DNA of 64,000 nt from Candidatus Leptovillus affinis (GCA_016705235.1 JADIYP010000006.1:868001-932000); one strand, 5' to 3'. Counted from the first letter of the stretch, positions 16,287 to 24,423 are shown. Translations and numbers: made by a program. Notes: generated by a model from the letters alone, not told the origin.

Positions 16287-17228
16287 ATGAGCGAAATTGA
16301 AACAAACGAAACCTGGCAGGAAACGCCTGCCGGTCACAAAGCAGGGTTTGTCAGCCTGGTAGGGCGACCCAACGCCGGCAAAAGCACCTTGTTTAACGCC
16401 TTCATGCGCCAAAAATTGGCCATTGTCACCCCCAGCCCGCAAACAACGCGCATCCGCCAGCTAGGCATTGTGACACAGCCCGAATACCAGGTGATCTTCA
16501 TCGACACGCCAGGGTTGATCAAACCGCGCCATAAGCTGGATGAATATATGGTTGGCGTCGCCGCCGACGCGCTAAACGACGCGGATGTGGTGGTGTGGCT
16601 GGTGGACAGCACGGAACCGCCCGGAACCGGCGACCGAATCATCAGCGAGCAGCTAAAAGCCCTGGGCGACCATGTGACCATCATCCTGGCCATGAACAAA
16701 GCTGATTTGCTGAAAGCGGAAGATGTTCTGCCTCGTTCAGAAGAGTTTCAGGCGATGATGCCCAAAGCTCCGTGGATTTTGTTCTCGGCGGCTCAGGGCA
16801 ACGGCCGTGACGAACTCTGGCAAATGATCATCGACGCCTTACCGGAAGGACCGCGCTATTATCCGGCCGATCAGATCACCGATCTGTTTGTGCGCGATCT
16901 GGCCGCCGAACTGATCCGCGAGCAAATTTTGCTGCAACTGCGTGACGAGGTGCCTTATGGCACGGCCGTTGTCGTGCAAGAATTTAAGGAACGCGAGAAC
17001 GGCATGATTTATATCAACGCCAACATCGTTGTCGAACGCGACACCCACAAACGCATTTTAATCGGCGCCAAAGGGCAGCAGCTACAACAAATTGGCGCCC
17101 AAGCGCGTAAAGAAATCGAAGCGCTGACCGAGAGCAAAGTTTACCTGGATTTGTGGGTCAAAGTAGAGCCTAAATGGCGGCGCGATGAAAAAGCGCTGCG
17201 TCGTTTGGGCTACCGCAGCGCCGAATAA
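16287..17228 (+). CDS. era: GTPase Era
   Basis: Era binds 16S rRNA during assembly of the small ribosomal subunit. The 313-residue protein has G1 GRPNAGKS (26-33), the switch I region SPQTTR, G3 DTPG, G4 NKAD and G5 SAA, then a C-terminal KH domain with the RNA-binding loop ILIGAKGQQLQQIG. The N-terminal 15 residues are a short acidic extension. The next gene starts 18 bases downstream, suggesting an operon. ACGGCCGT copies at 16801 (NGR) and 16962 (TAV) lie in the linker between domains and at the KH start. Confidence 0.98.
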   Translation: MSEIETNETWQETPAGHKAGFVSLVGRPNAGKSTLFNAFMRQKLAIVTPSPQTTRIRQLGIVTQPEYQVIFIDTPGLIKPRHKLDEYMVGVAADALNDADVVVWLVDSTEPPGTGDRIISEQLKALGDHVTIILAMNKADLLKAEDVLPRSEEFQAMMPKAPWILFSAAQGNGRDELWQMIIDALPEGPRYYPADQITDLFVRDLAAELIREQILLQLRDEVPYGTAVVVQEFKERENGMIYINANIVVERDTHKRILIGAKGQQLQQIGAQARKEIEALTESKVYLDLWVKVEPKWRRDEKALRRLGYRSAE

Positions 17229-17246
17229 GTTTCCACGGAGGTCATT

Positions 17247-18293
17247 ATGTCAATTCGTGACGAGGGATATGACAGTCAGCGACGGGAATTTCTGCGCACG
17301 GCGGCCATGACCACAATTGCCGCCGCAGCGACGGGAGTTGGGGCCACAGCGTGGGCGCGCCGGACTACGGCCGTTCCCCCACCGCCGGTACTGGTGACGG
17401 CCGTTTCCCCGGCCACAGAAACCCGGCTCACCTCCCCCGACGATTTGGCCGACCTGTTCAACAAATTAGCCGCCGCCCAGGCCGATAAAATGCGCCTGCA
17501 AGCAGAACTCGACGCCACGCGCCGCAGTTTGGAAGCGCTGCAAACCGCCAACGGCAGCAGCAGCGCCCAGGCAGACGCGCTGGCGCTGGAATTAGACACA
17601 GCCACCCGGCAGCTTGGCGTCATGAGCGGTCTGGTCGCCCTGTATGAACAAATTGACAGCGTGGATATGGCGGCGCTGGTGGAAGAAGGGCTAACGGCCG
17701 TTGGCGATTCCCTGAACGGCCTGGTCACGCGCTCCCCGATCCTCACTGAAGGCATTGCCGCCGGCCAGCAAGCCCTGGCCGAATTGGAAGCGCATATTCC
17801 GCTGCTGCAAAACGGCCGTGGCTGGCTGGAAAGCGAGCAAATCAAACTGCAAGCTTATTTTGCCGCTCTGGAAGAATTGCTGGCCAGCACCGTCGAAAAA
17901 GTGGGGCCATTTTTAGAAATGGTCAACCAATGGTTTCAAGACCTGCATAAATGGCTGCCTTTTAATCTGGGCCAACGCGCCGCCGAAGTCATGGCCGCGG
18001 CCACGGATTTGCTGGGCGAGACGCCCCACACGCTCAGCGGTCTGACCACCAACATCGCCCAGCCGCTGGACGTCTGGCTGGCAAAAGAAGGCGACGATGT
18101 GCGCCTGAACCGGCAAATTATCAAGCCTATTCGGGAAAATGTATTTGATCAGGCTCAGGGATTGGCCGATGAAACAACCCAGGCGCAAACTGCTTTTCAG
18201 GAGCGATTGGCGCTGCCATGGGCAACGGCCGTCCACCAACAGCGCCTCGTCCGTGACCAAATCGCCCAATACCGGCAGGAACACAAAATTTGA
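17247..18293 (+). CDS. Tat-signal coiled-coil protein, unknown function
   Basis: The 348-residue protein starts at ATG 17247 after GGAGG. Its N-terminus carries a twin-arginine-like motif (RREFLRTA, residues 12-19) and a short alanine-rich hydrophobic stretch, so it is probably exported or membrane-anchored by the Tat route. A Pro/Val linker (residues 43-60) is followed by long helical coiled-coil regions (about 70-130 and 160-340) rich in Ala, Leu, Glu and Gln. No enzyme motif was seen. It follows era by 18 bases and ends at a strong terminator, so the two probably form one transcript. The function is unknown. Confidence 0.75.
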   Translation: MSIRDEGYDSQRREFLRTAAMTTIAAAATGVGATAWARRTTAVPPPPVLVTAVSPATETRLTSPDDLADLFNKLAAAQADKMRLQAELDATRRSLEALQTANGSSSAQADALALELDTATRQLGVMSGLVALYEQIDSVDMAALVEEGLTAVGDSLNGLVTRSPILTEGIAAGQQALAELEAHIPLLQNGRGWLESEQIKLQAYFAALEELLASTVEKVGPFLEMVNQWFQDLHKWLPFNLGQRAAEVMAAATDLLGETPHTLSGLTTNIAQPLDVWLAKEGDDVRLNRQIIKPIRENVFDQAQGLADETTQAQTAFQERLALPWATAVHQQRLVRDQIAQYRQEHKI

Positions 18294-18322
18294 TGTTGTA
18301 ATGCTTTGAAAGTTGGAGATTG

Positions 18323-18358
18323 GAGATTGGAGATTTATCAATCTCCAATCTCTTTTTT
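18323..18358 (+). terminator. Rho-independent terminator after the era operon
   Basis: GAGATTGGAGATT (18323-18335) pairs perfectly with AATCTCCAATCTC (18340-18352) across a 4-base loop, followed by TTTTTT. The left side carries tandem GGAGATT units. The run of T overlaps the stop codon of the convergent ATP-grasp gene. Confidence 0.9.
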
Positions 18359-19559
18359 ATTCCGGCGGCTTGTCTAACGGGGGCGCAACGGCCAAAAAAT
18401 CATAGGCAAACCGCTGCCCGTAAGCGGCAATCAAGGTTTCCACGCGGTCTCTGTCCGGCGAGGCCACAATCAAACCCGCATGAAACTTTTTGTGCAGGCG
18501 AAACACGATTTCCGCATCCTGATAACCTGATAAATCAGGCCACTCCTCCCGCGCCAGACAAATCAACACCCCCGCGTACTCCCCTTTGTCTGTAGGAATG
18601 ATATATTGCTCACCTCGGGCATGAGCCGCTTCCAAATTAGCCCATTCGCCCCACAAATTAACCCCGGCGGCCGCAGCCACCAGTTCCTCGATATTGGCCC
18701 CGCCAACCCGTGCCGCCGTTTCCAGAAAGTAGAAACGGCCGTCATCCGCCTTGATAAATTCCGTATGCGCCACGCCGCGCGCCATGCCAAACCCCACAAC
18801 CATTTGCCGGTTTAGGGCCAGAATGGCCTGCGCGTCGGCCGAGTCGCGGCGCATGGTGCGGGTGACAAACACGCCGCCATCGTGGGCAACATTCAGCGGC
18901 GGCTGGGCATATTGATGGGGCACAGCCAGGACAACTTCCCCTTCGGAAACAATCGAATCGACATGATAAACCAGGCCAGGCACAAATTGCTCCAGCAAAA
19001 AATATGATTGCTCGTCGCCCAATTTATCTAACCAGCGCCAGACTTCTTCGGAGTTGTGCACTTTTTTAATGCCCATCGCCCCGGCTTCCGCACGAGGTTT
19101 AAGCACCCAGGGCGGTGACACGCGAGCCATAAAGTCTCGGAGGCAGTCGTAATTGAAAACGGCCGTGAATTCCGGCACGGGCAAGCCGATTTGGCGGGCC
19201 TGTGTGCGCATGGCCAGTTTATCGCGGAAGTAACGGCCGTGTGTCACCCCCAATCCCGGCAAGCGAAAATGTTCACGCAGCGCGGCGGCTGTCAGGACAT
19301 CATAATCATCCAGAGGCACAATCTGATCAACGGCCGTACCGCGCATCAAGTAGGCGATGGCATAGATAATATCCGGCTGTTTCGCCACATCGGGCATCAG
19401 AAATATCTCGTCGATTACCTCGCGCGGCCAGGGTTCATCGGCCAATTTCTCGCGCGTTACCAACAACACCCGACAGCCAATCGCCTTGGCTGCCCGAAGA
19501 AACGTCGTGCCTTTAAAATAACTGGCCAGACACAAAATTGTTACCGGAGATTCAGACAT
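18357..19559 (-). CDS. ATP-grasp family protein (carbamoyl-phosphate synthase/biotin carboxylase-like)
   Basis: The start is ATG 19559 (MSESPVTILCLASY) after AGGAAG; 38 further upstream residues of open frame overlap the neighbouring gene. The 400-residue protein has an N-terminal Rossmann-like part (VTILCLASYFKGTTFLRAA), the ATP-binding core VLKPRAEAGAMGIKKV and FLLEQFVPGLVYHVDSI, and the metal-binding end GRFYFLETAARVGGAN. It should form an acid-amine bond using ATP, but the substrates are not evident. It begins 22 bases after the end of the tail-anchored protein gene and is probably in one operon with it. Confidence 0.85.
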   Translation of the reverse strand: MSESPVTILCLASYFKGTTFLRAAKAIGCRVLLVTREKLADEPWPREVIDEIFLMPDVAKQPDIIYAIAYLMRGTAVDQIVPLDDYDVLTAAALREHFRLPGLGVTHGRYFRDKLAMRTQARQIGLPVPEFTAVFNYDCLRDFMARVSPPWVLKPRAEAGAMGIKKVHNSEEVWRWLDKLGDEQSYFLLEQFVPGLVYHVDSIVSEGEVVLAVPHQYAQPPLNVAHDGGVFVTRTMRRDSADAQAILALNRQMVVGFGMARGVAHTEFIKADDGRFYFLETAARVGGANIEELVAAAAGVNLWGEWANLEAAHARGEQYIIPTDKGEYAGVLICLAREEWPDLSGYQDAEIVFRLHKKFHAGLIVASPDRDRVETLIAAYGQRFAYDFLAVAPPLDKPPE

Positions 19560-19581
19560 AGGGCTTCCTTTGCAAATTTTG

Positions 19582-20481
19582 TCAGGGTAAAAGCATGGTG
19601 ACAATAACGATAACCAGTAAAACAGCCACAATGGCAAAGATAATAAGCAGCAAAACCATGCCATAATCGGCATTCCGACGAGACGGCGGCGAAACAGCGT
19701 CCGGATCCTCCCAATGAACCGCTGAAGGCGAATAAGGCAGTTCTGGCCGATGATCTACCGGCAAAGGGTCATCGAGAGGCTGCTTTGCAAAAGAATCACT
19801 TCCGCCCTCTTCAGTTTCTTCCAGCCCGAGATCAGCCAACATCTCGGCCGTCAACTCCACATCATCGTCAGCATCCATAGCCGCAGACAAGCGCGCCATC
19901 ATATCGGCGCTCAATGGTCTGGCGGCAGAGGTTGATTTGCCAGACAACACGCCCTGTTTCTCTGCGTCTACCTGGTCTTCGCTACTTTTCGGAACAGGTA
20001 TTTCCGCCTTAACCTCTGGCGGGGCAATTTTTTGGACCCACGGAGGCAAATCGGCCTGGGCCAACTGGGCCGCGTCCGACCGTTTCTTAATATCTGCTAA
20101 TACGGCCGTCATGGCCGCGCGATCTGGCAGCAAGTCGAGACTTGCGGCAGATGGCAACGTCTCTGCCAGGGGCGGCTGAACAACCTCTACATCCCGCACT
20201 AACAAAGAATAACCGGCAAAGCGCGGTTCAAAGGTCAGATGGCCGCCAGCGCGAATTTTCATGCCCTCCCGAAGGGTTACTTCGTTAGCCGCCCGCTCCG
20301 ACAAAACACACCGAACGCGATGAGCTTGCTCTACAAGCGCGAATTGGACTTGAAGAGAACGGCCGTTTACCCCCTGATCCAATTCCACTACCTGACCAAC
20401 CACAAACACCAGACCCAAAGGCAGTTCCAATGGCAATTGCAATGCCAGTCGATTATTCAAATGACTAACCGTTACATCCAT
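19582..20481 (-). CDS. Tail-anchored membrane protein, unknown
   Basis: The 299-residue product from ATG 20481 (MDVTVSHLNNRLA) has an N-terminal beta-rich domain of about 110 residues, whose strand pattern (GLVFVVGQVVEL, RVRCVLSERAAN, YSLLVRDVEVV) suggests an OB-like barrel, a long acidic and low-complexity middle (about 115-255), and one hydrophobic helix at the very C-terminus (MVLLLIIFAIVAVLLVIVIV) with only a few residues after it. It would sit in the membrane with the bulk in the cytoplasm. It is followed by the ATP-grasp gene. I do not recognise the family; the OB-like reading is an inference from pattern only. Confidence 0.7.
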   Translation of the reverse strand: MDVTVSHLNNRLALQLPLELPLGLVFVVGQVVELDQGVNGRSLQVQFALVEQAHRVRCVLSERAANEVTLREGMKIRAGGHLTFEPRFAGYSLLVRDVEVVQPPLAETLPSAASLDLLPDRAAMTAVLADIKKRSDAAQLAQADLPPWVQKIAPPEVKAEIPVPKSSEDQVDAEKQGVLSGKSTSAARPLSADMMARLSAAMDADDDVELTAEMLADLGLEETEEGGSDSFAKQPLDDPLPVDHRPELPYSPSAVHWEDPDAVSPPSRRNADYGMVLLLIIFAIVAVLLVIVIVTMLLP

Positions 20482-20765
20482 AATGCCCAACCATCCCAGC
20501 TAGCACCCATACTCGTCTGCCAACAGCAAAACGCACACAGGCATCACTATAAAATCACCGTCGATTTTCTCATTATACTTCAGATTCGTCACGCGCCTGG
20601 AAAAAGGGCGACACGGCCGTACCAACACCAAATCGCATAAAAATTTGCCTCAAGCCCCCACCTGATTTAAACTACCCATGAAATCACCCAGAAATTATAA
20701 ATTAACAAAACACAAGCTTGTCTTAAATAAGTTCACCGTCACACAATTTTTTCGTCCTCTTTTAG

Positions 20766-20793
20766 TTGACGAAAAAATCACACTTGCTATACT
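20766..20793 (+). promoter_or_regulatory. Promoter of the tRNA-tuf operon
   Basis: TTGACG (20766-20771) and TATACT (20788-20793), 16 bases apart, give a near-consensus sigma-70 promoter about 70 bases before the first tRNA. The surrounding 380-base gap (20482-20861) is AT-rich and holds no gene that I can see. Confidence 0.72.
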
Positions 20794-20861
20794 TAACCTT
20801 CGGTAAACGCTTTGCCGATATTCAAGCGTCACCTTTACAGTTAACAGAAAATCGTTGACAT

Positions 20862-20934
20862 GCCGACGTAGCTCAATTGGCAGAGCAATGCTCTTGTAAA
20901 GCATAGGTTATGGGTTCAAGTCCCATCGTCGGCT
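20862..20934 (+). tRNA. tRNA-Thr (TGT anticodon)
   Basis: A 73-base cloverleaf: acceptor GCCGACG/CGTCGGC, D arm GCTC/GAGC, anticodon stem ATGCT/AGCAT with loop TTGTAA-containing anticodon TGT, and T arm ATGGG/CCCAT with TTCAAGT. CCA is not encoded. First gene of a tRNA-Thr, tRNA-Tyr, tRNA-Thr, tuf series. Confidence 0.96.
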
Positions 20935-20951
20935 TGGCGAAACCAAGAACT

Positions 20952-21035
20952 GGGTCAGTGTCCCGAGTGGCAAAGGGGGCGGACTGTAAATCCGCTGGTG
21001 TAACGCCTTCGTAGGTTCGAGTCCTACCTGGCCCA
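20952..21035 (+). tRNA. tRNA-Tyr (GTA anticodon)
   Basis: An 84-base class II tRNA: acceptor GGGTCAG pairs with CTGGCCC (one wobble), anticodon stem GCGGA/TCCGC with loop CTGTAAA (anticodon GTA), a long variable arm, and T arm GTAGG/CCTAC. CCA is not encoded. Confidence 0.96.
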
Positions 21036-21091
21036 CAGTAATTCAGCCCTGTTAAAACACAGCAACCTGAATTTAGCTTTTTAAGCCAATT

Positions 21092-21164
21092 GCCCACGTA
21101 GCTCAGTCGGCAGAGCGCATTCTTGGTAAGAATGAGGTCATGGGTTCAAATCCCATCGTGGGCT
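21092..21164 (+). tRNA. tRNA-Thr (GGT anticodon)
   Basis: A 73-base cloverleaf: acceptor GCCCACG/CGTGGGC, D arm GCTC/GAGC, anticodon stem ATTCT/AGAAT around anticodon GGT, T arm ATGGG/CCCAT. It is very similar to the first tRNA-Thr. The place held by tRNA-Gly in the E. coli thrU-tyrU-glyT-thrT-tufB cluster is empty here: the 56 bases between tRNA-Tyr and this gene hold no tRNA. Confidence 0.96.
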
Positions 21165-21231
21165 TTATGCCCCGTTCGCCCATCTAAAAAGGGGTGACGG
21201 GGTATTCTTGTGAAAGGTTACCGTACGATTT

Positions 21232-21254
21232 GTGCCATTCAAAGTGAATGGCAC
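21232..21254 (+). promoter_or_regulatory. Hairpin in the tuf leader
   Basis: GTGCCATTCA (21232-21241) pairs perfectly with TGAATGGCAC (21245-21254) around AAG, 38 bases before the tuf start. There is no T run, so it is more likely an RNA-processing or translation-control element than a terminator. Confidence 0.45.
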
Positions 21255-21291
21255 TGAAATAGATCATACAAAGGATATGAGGGGTTAAGCA

Positions 21292-22494
21292 ATGGCCAAA
21301 GAAAAATTTGTGCGCGAGAAGCCACACTGCAATATTGGCACCATCGGTCACATCGACCATGGCAAAACCACCCTGACAGCAGCTATTACCAAAACGCTGT
21401 CCCTGAAAGGTTGGGCGGATTTCCGGGCTTTCGACCAGATCGATAATGCGCCCGAAGAAAAAGCACGCGGTATCACCATCGCGATTGCCCACGTTGAATA
21501 CGAAACAGCCAATCGTCACTATGCCCACGTAGACTGCCCCGGACATCGTGACTACATCAAAAACATGATCACCGGCGCAGCCCAAATGGATGGCGCTATC
21601 CTGGTGGTCGCCGCGCCTGATGGCCCGATGCCCCAGACCCGCGAACACGTCTTGTTGGCCCGTCAGGTAGAAGTACCGGCGATGGTCATCTTCTTGAACA
21701 AAGTCGACATGATGGACGATGAAGAGCTGCTGGAACTGGTTGAGCTGGAACTGCGCGAACTGCTGGACAGCTACGACTTCCCCGGCGATGAAACGCCGAT
21801 CGTGCGTGGCAGCGCCCTGGCGGCCCTGGCCAGCGAAAGCAAAGACCCCAACGCGCCGGAATACGCGCCGATTTGGGAGCTTATGCGCGTGGTGGATGAG
21901 TACATTCCACAGCCCGAACGCATGACCGACCTGCCTTTCTTGATGTCGGTGGAAGATGTTTTCTCCATCAAGGGGCGCGGCACGGTGGTAACCGGCCGTG
22001 TAGACCGTGGGACCCTGACACCCATGAGCGAAGTCGAGATTGTTGGTTTGCGTGAAGACATTCGCAAAGTGGTTGTAACCTCCATGGAAATGTTCCACAA
22101 GATTTTGGACAAAGTACAGGCGGGCGACAATGCTGGTTTGCTGCTGCGCGGTGTTGCGCGCGACGACATCGAGCGCGGGCAGGTATTGGCTGCGCCGAAG
22201 AGCATTACGCCGCACACCGAGTTCATGGGCGAAGTGTACGTTTTGCGGAAAGACGAAGGCGGGCGACATAAGGCTTTCTTCCCCGGATATCGGCCGCAGT
22301 TCTACATCCGCACATTGGATGTGACCGGCGAGATTACCCTGCCGGAAGGTGTAGAAATGGTTATGCCGGGCGATAATGTGAACCTGAATGTCAAGCTGAT
22401 TACGCCTGTGGCGTTGGAGCAAGGCAGCAAGTTTGCCATTCGCGAAGGCGGCCTAACGGTTGGCGCTGGGGTCATTACCCAGATCATCAAATAA
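21292..22494 (+). CDS. tuf: Elongation factor Tu
   Basis: EF-Tu brings aminoacyl-tRNA to the ribosome. The 400-residue protein starts at ATG 21292 after GAGGGG. It has G1 GHIDHGKT (19-26), switch I RGITI, G3 DCPGH (81-85) and G4 NKVD, then two beta-barrel domains (RGTVVTGRVDRG and later VMPGDNVNL). Residue 86 is arginine (DCPGHRDY) where most bacteria have alanine, and switch I continues AIAHVEYET instead of NTAHVEY. Codon use is that of a highly expressed gene, and no ACGGCCGT copy is found in it. It follows three tRNAs and precedes rpmG, tRNA-Trp, secE and nusG, the classical arrangement. Confidence 0.99.
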   Translation: MAKEKFVREKPHCNIGTIGHIDHGKTTLTAAITKTLSLKGWADFRAFDQIDNAPEEKARGITIAIAHVEYETANRHYAHVDCPGHRDYIKNMITGAAQMDGAILVVAAPDGPMPQTREHVLLARQVEVPAMVIFLNKVDMMDDEELLELVELELRELLDSYDFPGDETPIVRGSALAALASESKDPNAPEYAPIWELMRVVDEYIPQPERMTDLPFLMSVEDVFSIKGRGTVVTGRVDRGTLTPMSEVEIVGLREDIRKVVVTSMEMFHKILDKVQAGDNAGLLLRGVARDDIERGQVLAAPKSITPHTEFMGEVYVLRKDEGGRHKAFFPGYRPQFYIRTLDVTGEITLPEGVEMVMPGDNVNLNVKLITPVALEQGSKFAIREGGLTVGAGVITQIIK

Positions 22495-22507
22495 ATCAAA
22501 CACATAG

Positions 22508-22534
22508 GCAGGGGTGCATTTCATGCACCCCTGC
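22508..22534 (+). promoter_or_regulatory. Hairpin between tuf and rpmG
   Basis: A perfect 11-bp stem, GCAGGGGTGCA (22508-22518) with TGCACCCCTGC (22524-22534), lies 13 bases after the tuf stop and 15 bases before the rpmG ATG. No T run follows. The rpmG gene lacks an obvious ribosome site, so this stem may be a processing or pause site that separates tuf from downstream expression. Confidence 0.45.
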
Positions 22535-22549
22535 ATCGAGTTTATTATC

Positions 22550-22714
22550 ATGGCAAAAAAAGCAGTTCGTCTTCACATTACTTTAGCCTGCACAGAGTGC
22601 AAAGAGCGTAATTACTTAACTGAAAAAAACCGCCGCAACGATCCGACACGCATGGAACTTGAAAAATATTGTCCTCGTTGCCGCCAACACCGCCTACATC
22701 GCGAAACGCGTTAA
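22550..22714 (+). CDS. rpmG: Large ribosomal subunit protein bL33
   Basis: A 54-residue protein starting at ATG 22550 (MAKKAVRLHITLAC). It has both zinc-binding pairs of the C+ form of L33 (CTEC and CPRC), the family core RNYLTEKNRRNDPTRMELEKY split around them, and the basic end HRLHRETR. It sits in its usual position between tuf and the tRNA-Trp/secE block. Confidence 0.96.
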   Translation: MAKKAVRLHITLACTECKERNYLTEKNRRNDPTRMELEKYCPRCRQHRLHRETR

Positions 22715-22735
22715 GGTGTTATAATTGCCGCATGT

Positions 22736-22808
22736 AGGGGGTTAGCTCAATTGGCAGAGCGACGGTCTCCAAAACCGTAGGCTGCGGGTTCGATTCCTGC
22801 ACCCCCTG
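22736..22808 (+). tRNA. tRNA-Trp (CCA anticodon)
   Basis: A 73-base cloverleaf: acceptor AGGGGGT/ACCCCCT, D arm GCTC/GAGC, anticodon stem ACGGT/ACCGT with loop CTCCAAA (anticodon CCA), T arm GCGGG/CCTGC with one wobble. It lies between rpmG and secE, as in many bacteria. CCA tail not encoded. Confidence 0.96.
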
Positions 22809-22812
22809 TAAA

Positions 22813-22844
22813 AACCTCCGGGATGAATTTTCCTCCCGGAGGTT
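22813..22844 (+). promoter_or_regulatory. Hairpin after tRNA-Trp
   Basis: AACCTCCGGGA (22813-22823) pairs with TCCCGGAGGTT (22834-22844), loop of ten bases, immediately 3' of the tRNA and 24 bases before secE. No T run. It may mark the tRNA 3' end for processing. Confidence 0.45.
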
Positions 22845-22867
22845 AATCATCTAAATAATGGTGCGTT

Positions 22868-23149
22868 GTGACAAAAGAAGAAGAAGAAGAGAAGACCGAA
22901 AAGCCAAAACAAGACAAAGCTAAAAAAGCCGACAAGAAAAGCCCTAAACAGGTAAATCCGCTTACGCGTTATTTTCGGGAAACACGCGGTGAACTGCGAA
23001 AAGTGACATGGCCGACACGGGAAGAGTCCTGGCGTCTGACGGCCATTGTGCTAGCTGTTTCTACGTTGATGGCTGCTTTTCTATGGGTTTGGGATCTTAT
23101 TTTCTCACAATCAATTCACTTGCTTATCCGAGCTATCGTTGGTGCATAA
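22868..23149 (+). CDS. secE: Preprotein translocase subunit SecE
   Basis: SecE clamps the SecY channel. The 93-residue product starts at GTG 22868 and has a charged Lys/Glu-rich N-terminal extension (residues 1-30), the conserved amphipathic segment TRYFRETRGELRKVTWPTRE, and one membrane helix (residues 57-83). This is the short single-helix form common outside the enterobacteria. It is directly upstream of nusG as expected. Confidence 0.95.
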   Translation: MTKEEEEEKTEKPKQDKAKKADKKSPKQVNPLTRYFRETRGELRKVTWPTREESWRLTAIVLAVSTLMAAFLWVWDLIFSQSIHLLIRAIVGA

Positions 23150-23194
23150 TTTTTATGCGCGTGATACGAGGAAGCCTGGACAGGTACTGTGGTG

Positions 23195-23809
23195 ATGAGT
23201 GATATGATGAATGATGAAGCAAATGATCTCGATCTGTTGAATGGTAACACATTGATACAACAGGTAGATGAGCAAATGGGGGGTGACGGCCGTTACTGGT
23301 ACGTCGTTCACTGTTATTCCGGCTACGAAAACAAAGTGCGGCACAGCATTGAGCAGCGCATCGAAACCATGGGCATGCAAGACAAAATTTTCGATGTTGT
23401 TGTCCCCACCGAAGAAGAAATCGAGATCAAAGACGGCAAACGGCGTACTGTTGAACGCCGTGTTTTCCCCGGCTACATTTTGGTACAAATGCTTCTGGAC
23501 GAAGATTCCTGGTATGTTGTCCGTAACACCCCAGGTGTCACCGGTTTTGTGGGCATGGGCAATGACCCCACCCCGTTACGTCCTGAAGAAGTAGCCAAAA
23601 TCATGAACCGCATGGAAGCCGAAGCGCCCAAAGTTAAATTTGATTTCCAGATCGGCGAAAAGGTACGTATTGGAACAGGTCCGTTCGCTGATTTTATTGG
23701 CACTGTGTCAGAAATCGACCAGGAAAAAGCCAAAGTGCGTGTCATGGTCTCCTTCTTTGGCCGGGAAACTCCGGTTGAACTAGACTTCTTGCACGTCGAA
23801 AAAGTTTAA
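23195..23809 (+). CDS. nusG: Transcription termination/antitermination factor NusG
   Basis: NusG binds RNA polymerase and couples it to ribosomes or Rho. The gene starts at ATG 23195 (two in-frame GTG codons lie just upstream). After an acidic N-terminal extension of about 28 residues comes the NGN domain (WYVVHCYSGYENKVR, RRVFPGYILVQM, WYVVRNTPGVTGFVG) and the C-terminal KOW domain (GEKVRIGTGPFADFIGTV, RVMVSFFGRETPVELDF). Residue count is 204. The only octamer in the surrounding block falls in the variable extension (23286, encoding GDGRYW). Confidence 0.98.
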   Translation: MSDMMNDEANDLDLLNGNTLIQQVDEQMGGDGRYWYVVHCYSGYENKVRHSIEQRIETMGMQDKIFDVVVPTEEEIEIKDGKRRTVERRVFPGYILVQMLLDEDSWYVVRNTPGVTGFVGMGNDPTPLRPEEVAKIMNRMEAEAPKVKFDFQIGEKVRIGTGPFADFIGTVSEIDQEKAKVRVMVSFFGRETPVELDFLHVEKV

Positions 23810-23843
23810 TATCATTCCAATAACCTTCATCTTTTAGCAAACG

Positions 23844-23882
23844 ATGAATTGTGACCGACGCTTTGGCGACATCACAATTCAT
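23844..23882 (+). promoter_or_regulatory. Hairpin in the nusG-rplK gap
   Basis: ATGAATTGTGA (23844-23854) pairs perfectly with TCACAATTCAT (23872-23882); the loop contains a smaller CGACGC/GGCG-type stem. It may be a weak terminator for nusG or part of the L11-L1 leader. A second small stem, GCCTA/TAGGC, follows at about 23901-23916, just before the rplK ribosome site AAGGAG. Confidence 0.5.
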
Positions 23883-23939
23883 TGTTTCATGTTAGGAGGA
23901 GCCTACTAATATAGGCGCCTGGACTCCAAGGAGAATGAA

Positions 23940-24365
23940 ATGGCAAAGAAAATTAAGGCAGTAGTAAAAATTCAGATTAACGGTGGCAAAGCCAATCCAG
24001 CTCCCCCAGTTGGTACGGCGCTTGGCCCCCACGGCATTAACCTGATGCAATTTTGCAAGGAATATAATGCCAAAACTTCGAACATGGTCGGCCAGGTTGT
24101 GCCGGTTGAGGTAACAGTTTTTCAAGATGGCAGTTTCAACTTTGTCTTGAAAACTTCCCCTGCCGCCGACCTGCTTCGCAAAGCGGCCGGCGTAAAACGC
24201 GGTTCAGCTGTACCCAATCGTGACAAAGCCGGCACAATTTCCCAAGATCAGCTGCGGGAAATTGCCGAGATCAAATTGAAAGATCTTAACGCGCGTGACG
24301 TTGAGAGCGCGATGAAAATTATCGCCGGTACTGCTCGCAGTATGGGCATCGCCATCGAGAAGTAA
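23940..24365 (+). CDS. rplK: Large ribosomal subunit protein uL11
   Basis: The 141-residue L11 starts at ATG 23940 after AAGGAG. It has the N-terminal VKIQINGGKANPAPPVGTAL block with the flexible PAPPVG loop and GPHGINLMQFCKEYNAKT, and the RNA-binding C-terminal domain with GTISQDQLREIAEIK and AMKIIAGTARSMGI. It shapes the GTPase centre of the ribosome. No deviation from the family is seen, and no octamer lies in the gene. Confidence 0.99.
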   Translation: MAKKIKAVVKIQINGGKANPAPPVGTALGPHGINLMQFCKEYNAKTSNMVGQVVPVEVTVFQDGSFNFVLKTSPAADLLRKAAGVKRGSAVPNRDKAGTISQDQLREIAEIKLKDLNARDVESAMKIIAGTARSMGIAIEK

Positions 24366-24423
24366 TAGTTTATAAACGTGGGAGAACCTTTTTCTCAGTT
24401 CGATAAGACCACAAGGAGCAATC

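Noticed and set aside
20855..20860. TTGACA just before the first tRNA as a -35 box
   Set aside because: Any matching -10 box would fall inside the tRNA; the promoter at 20766-20793 is better placed.
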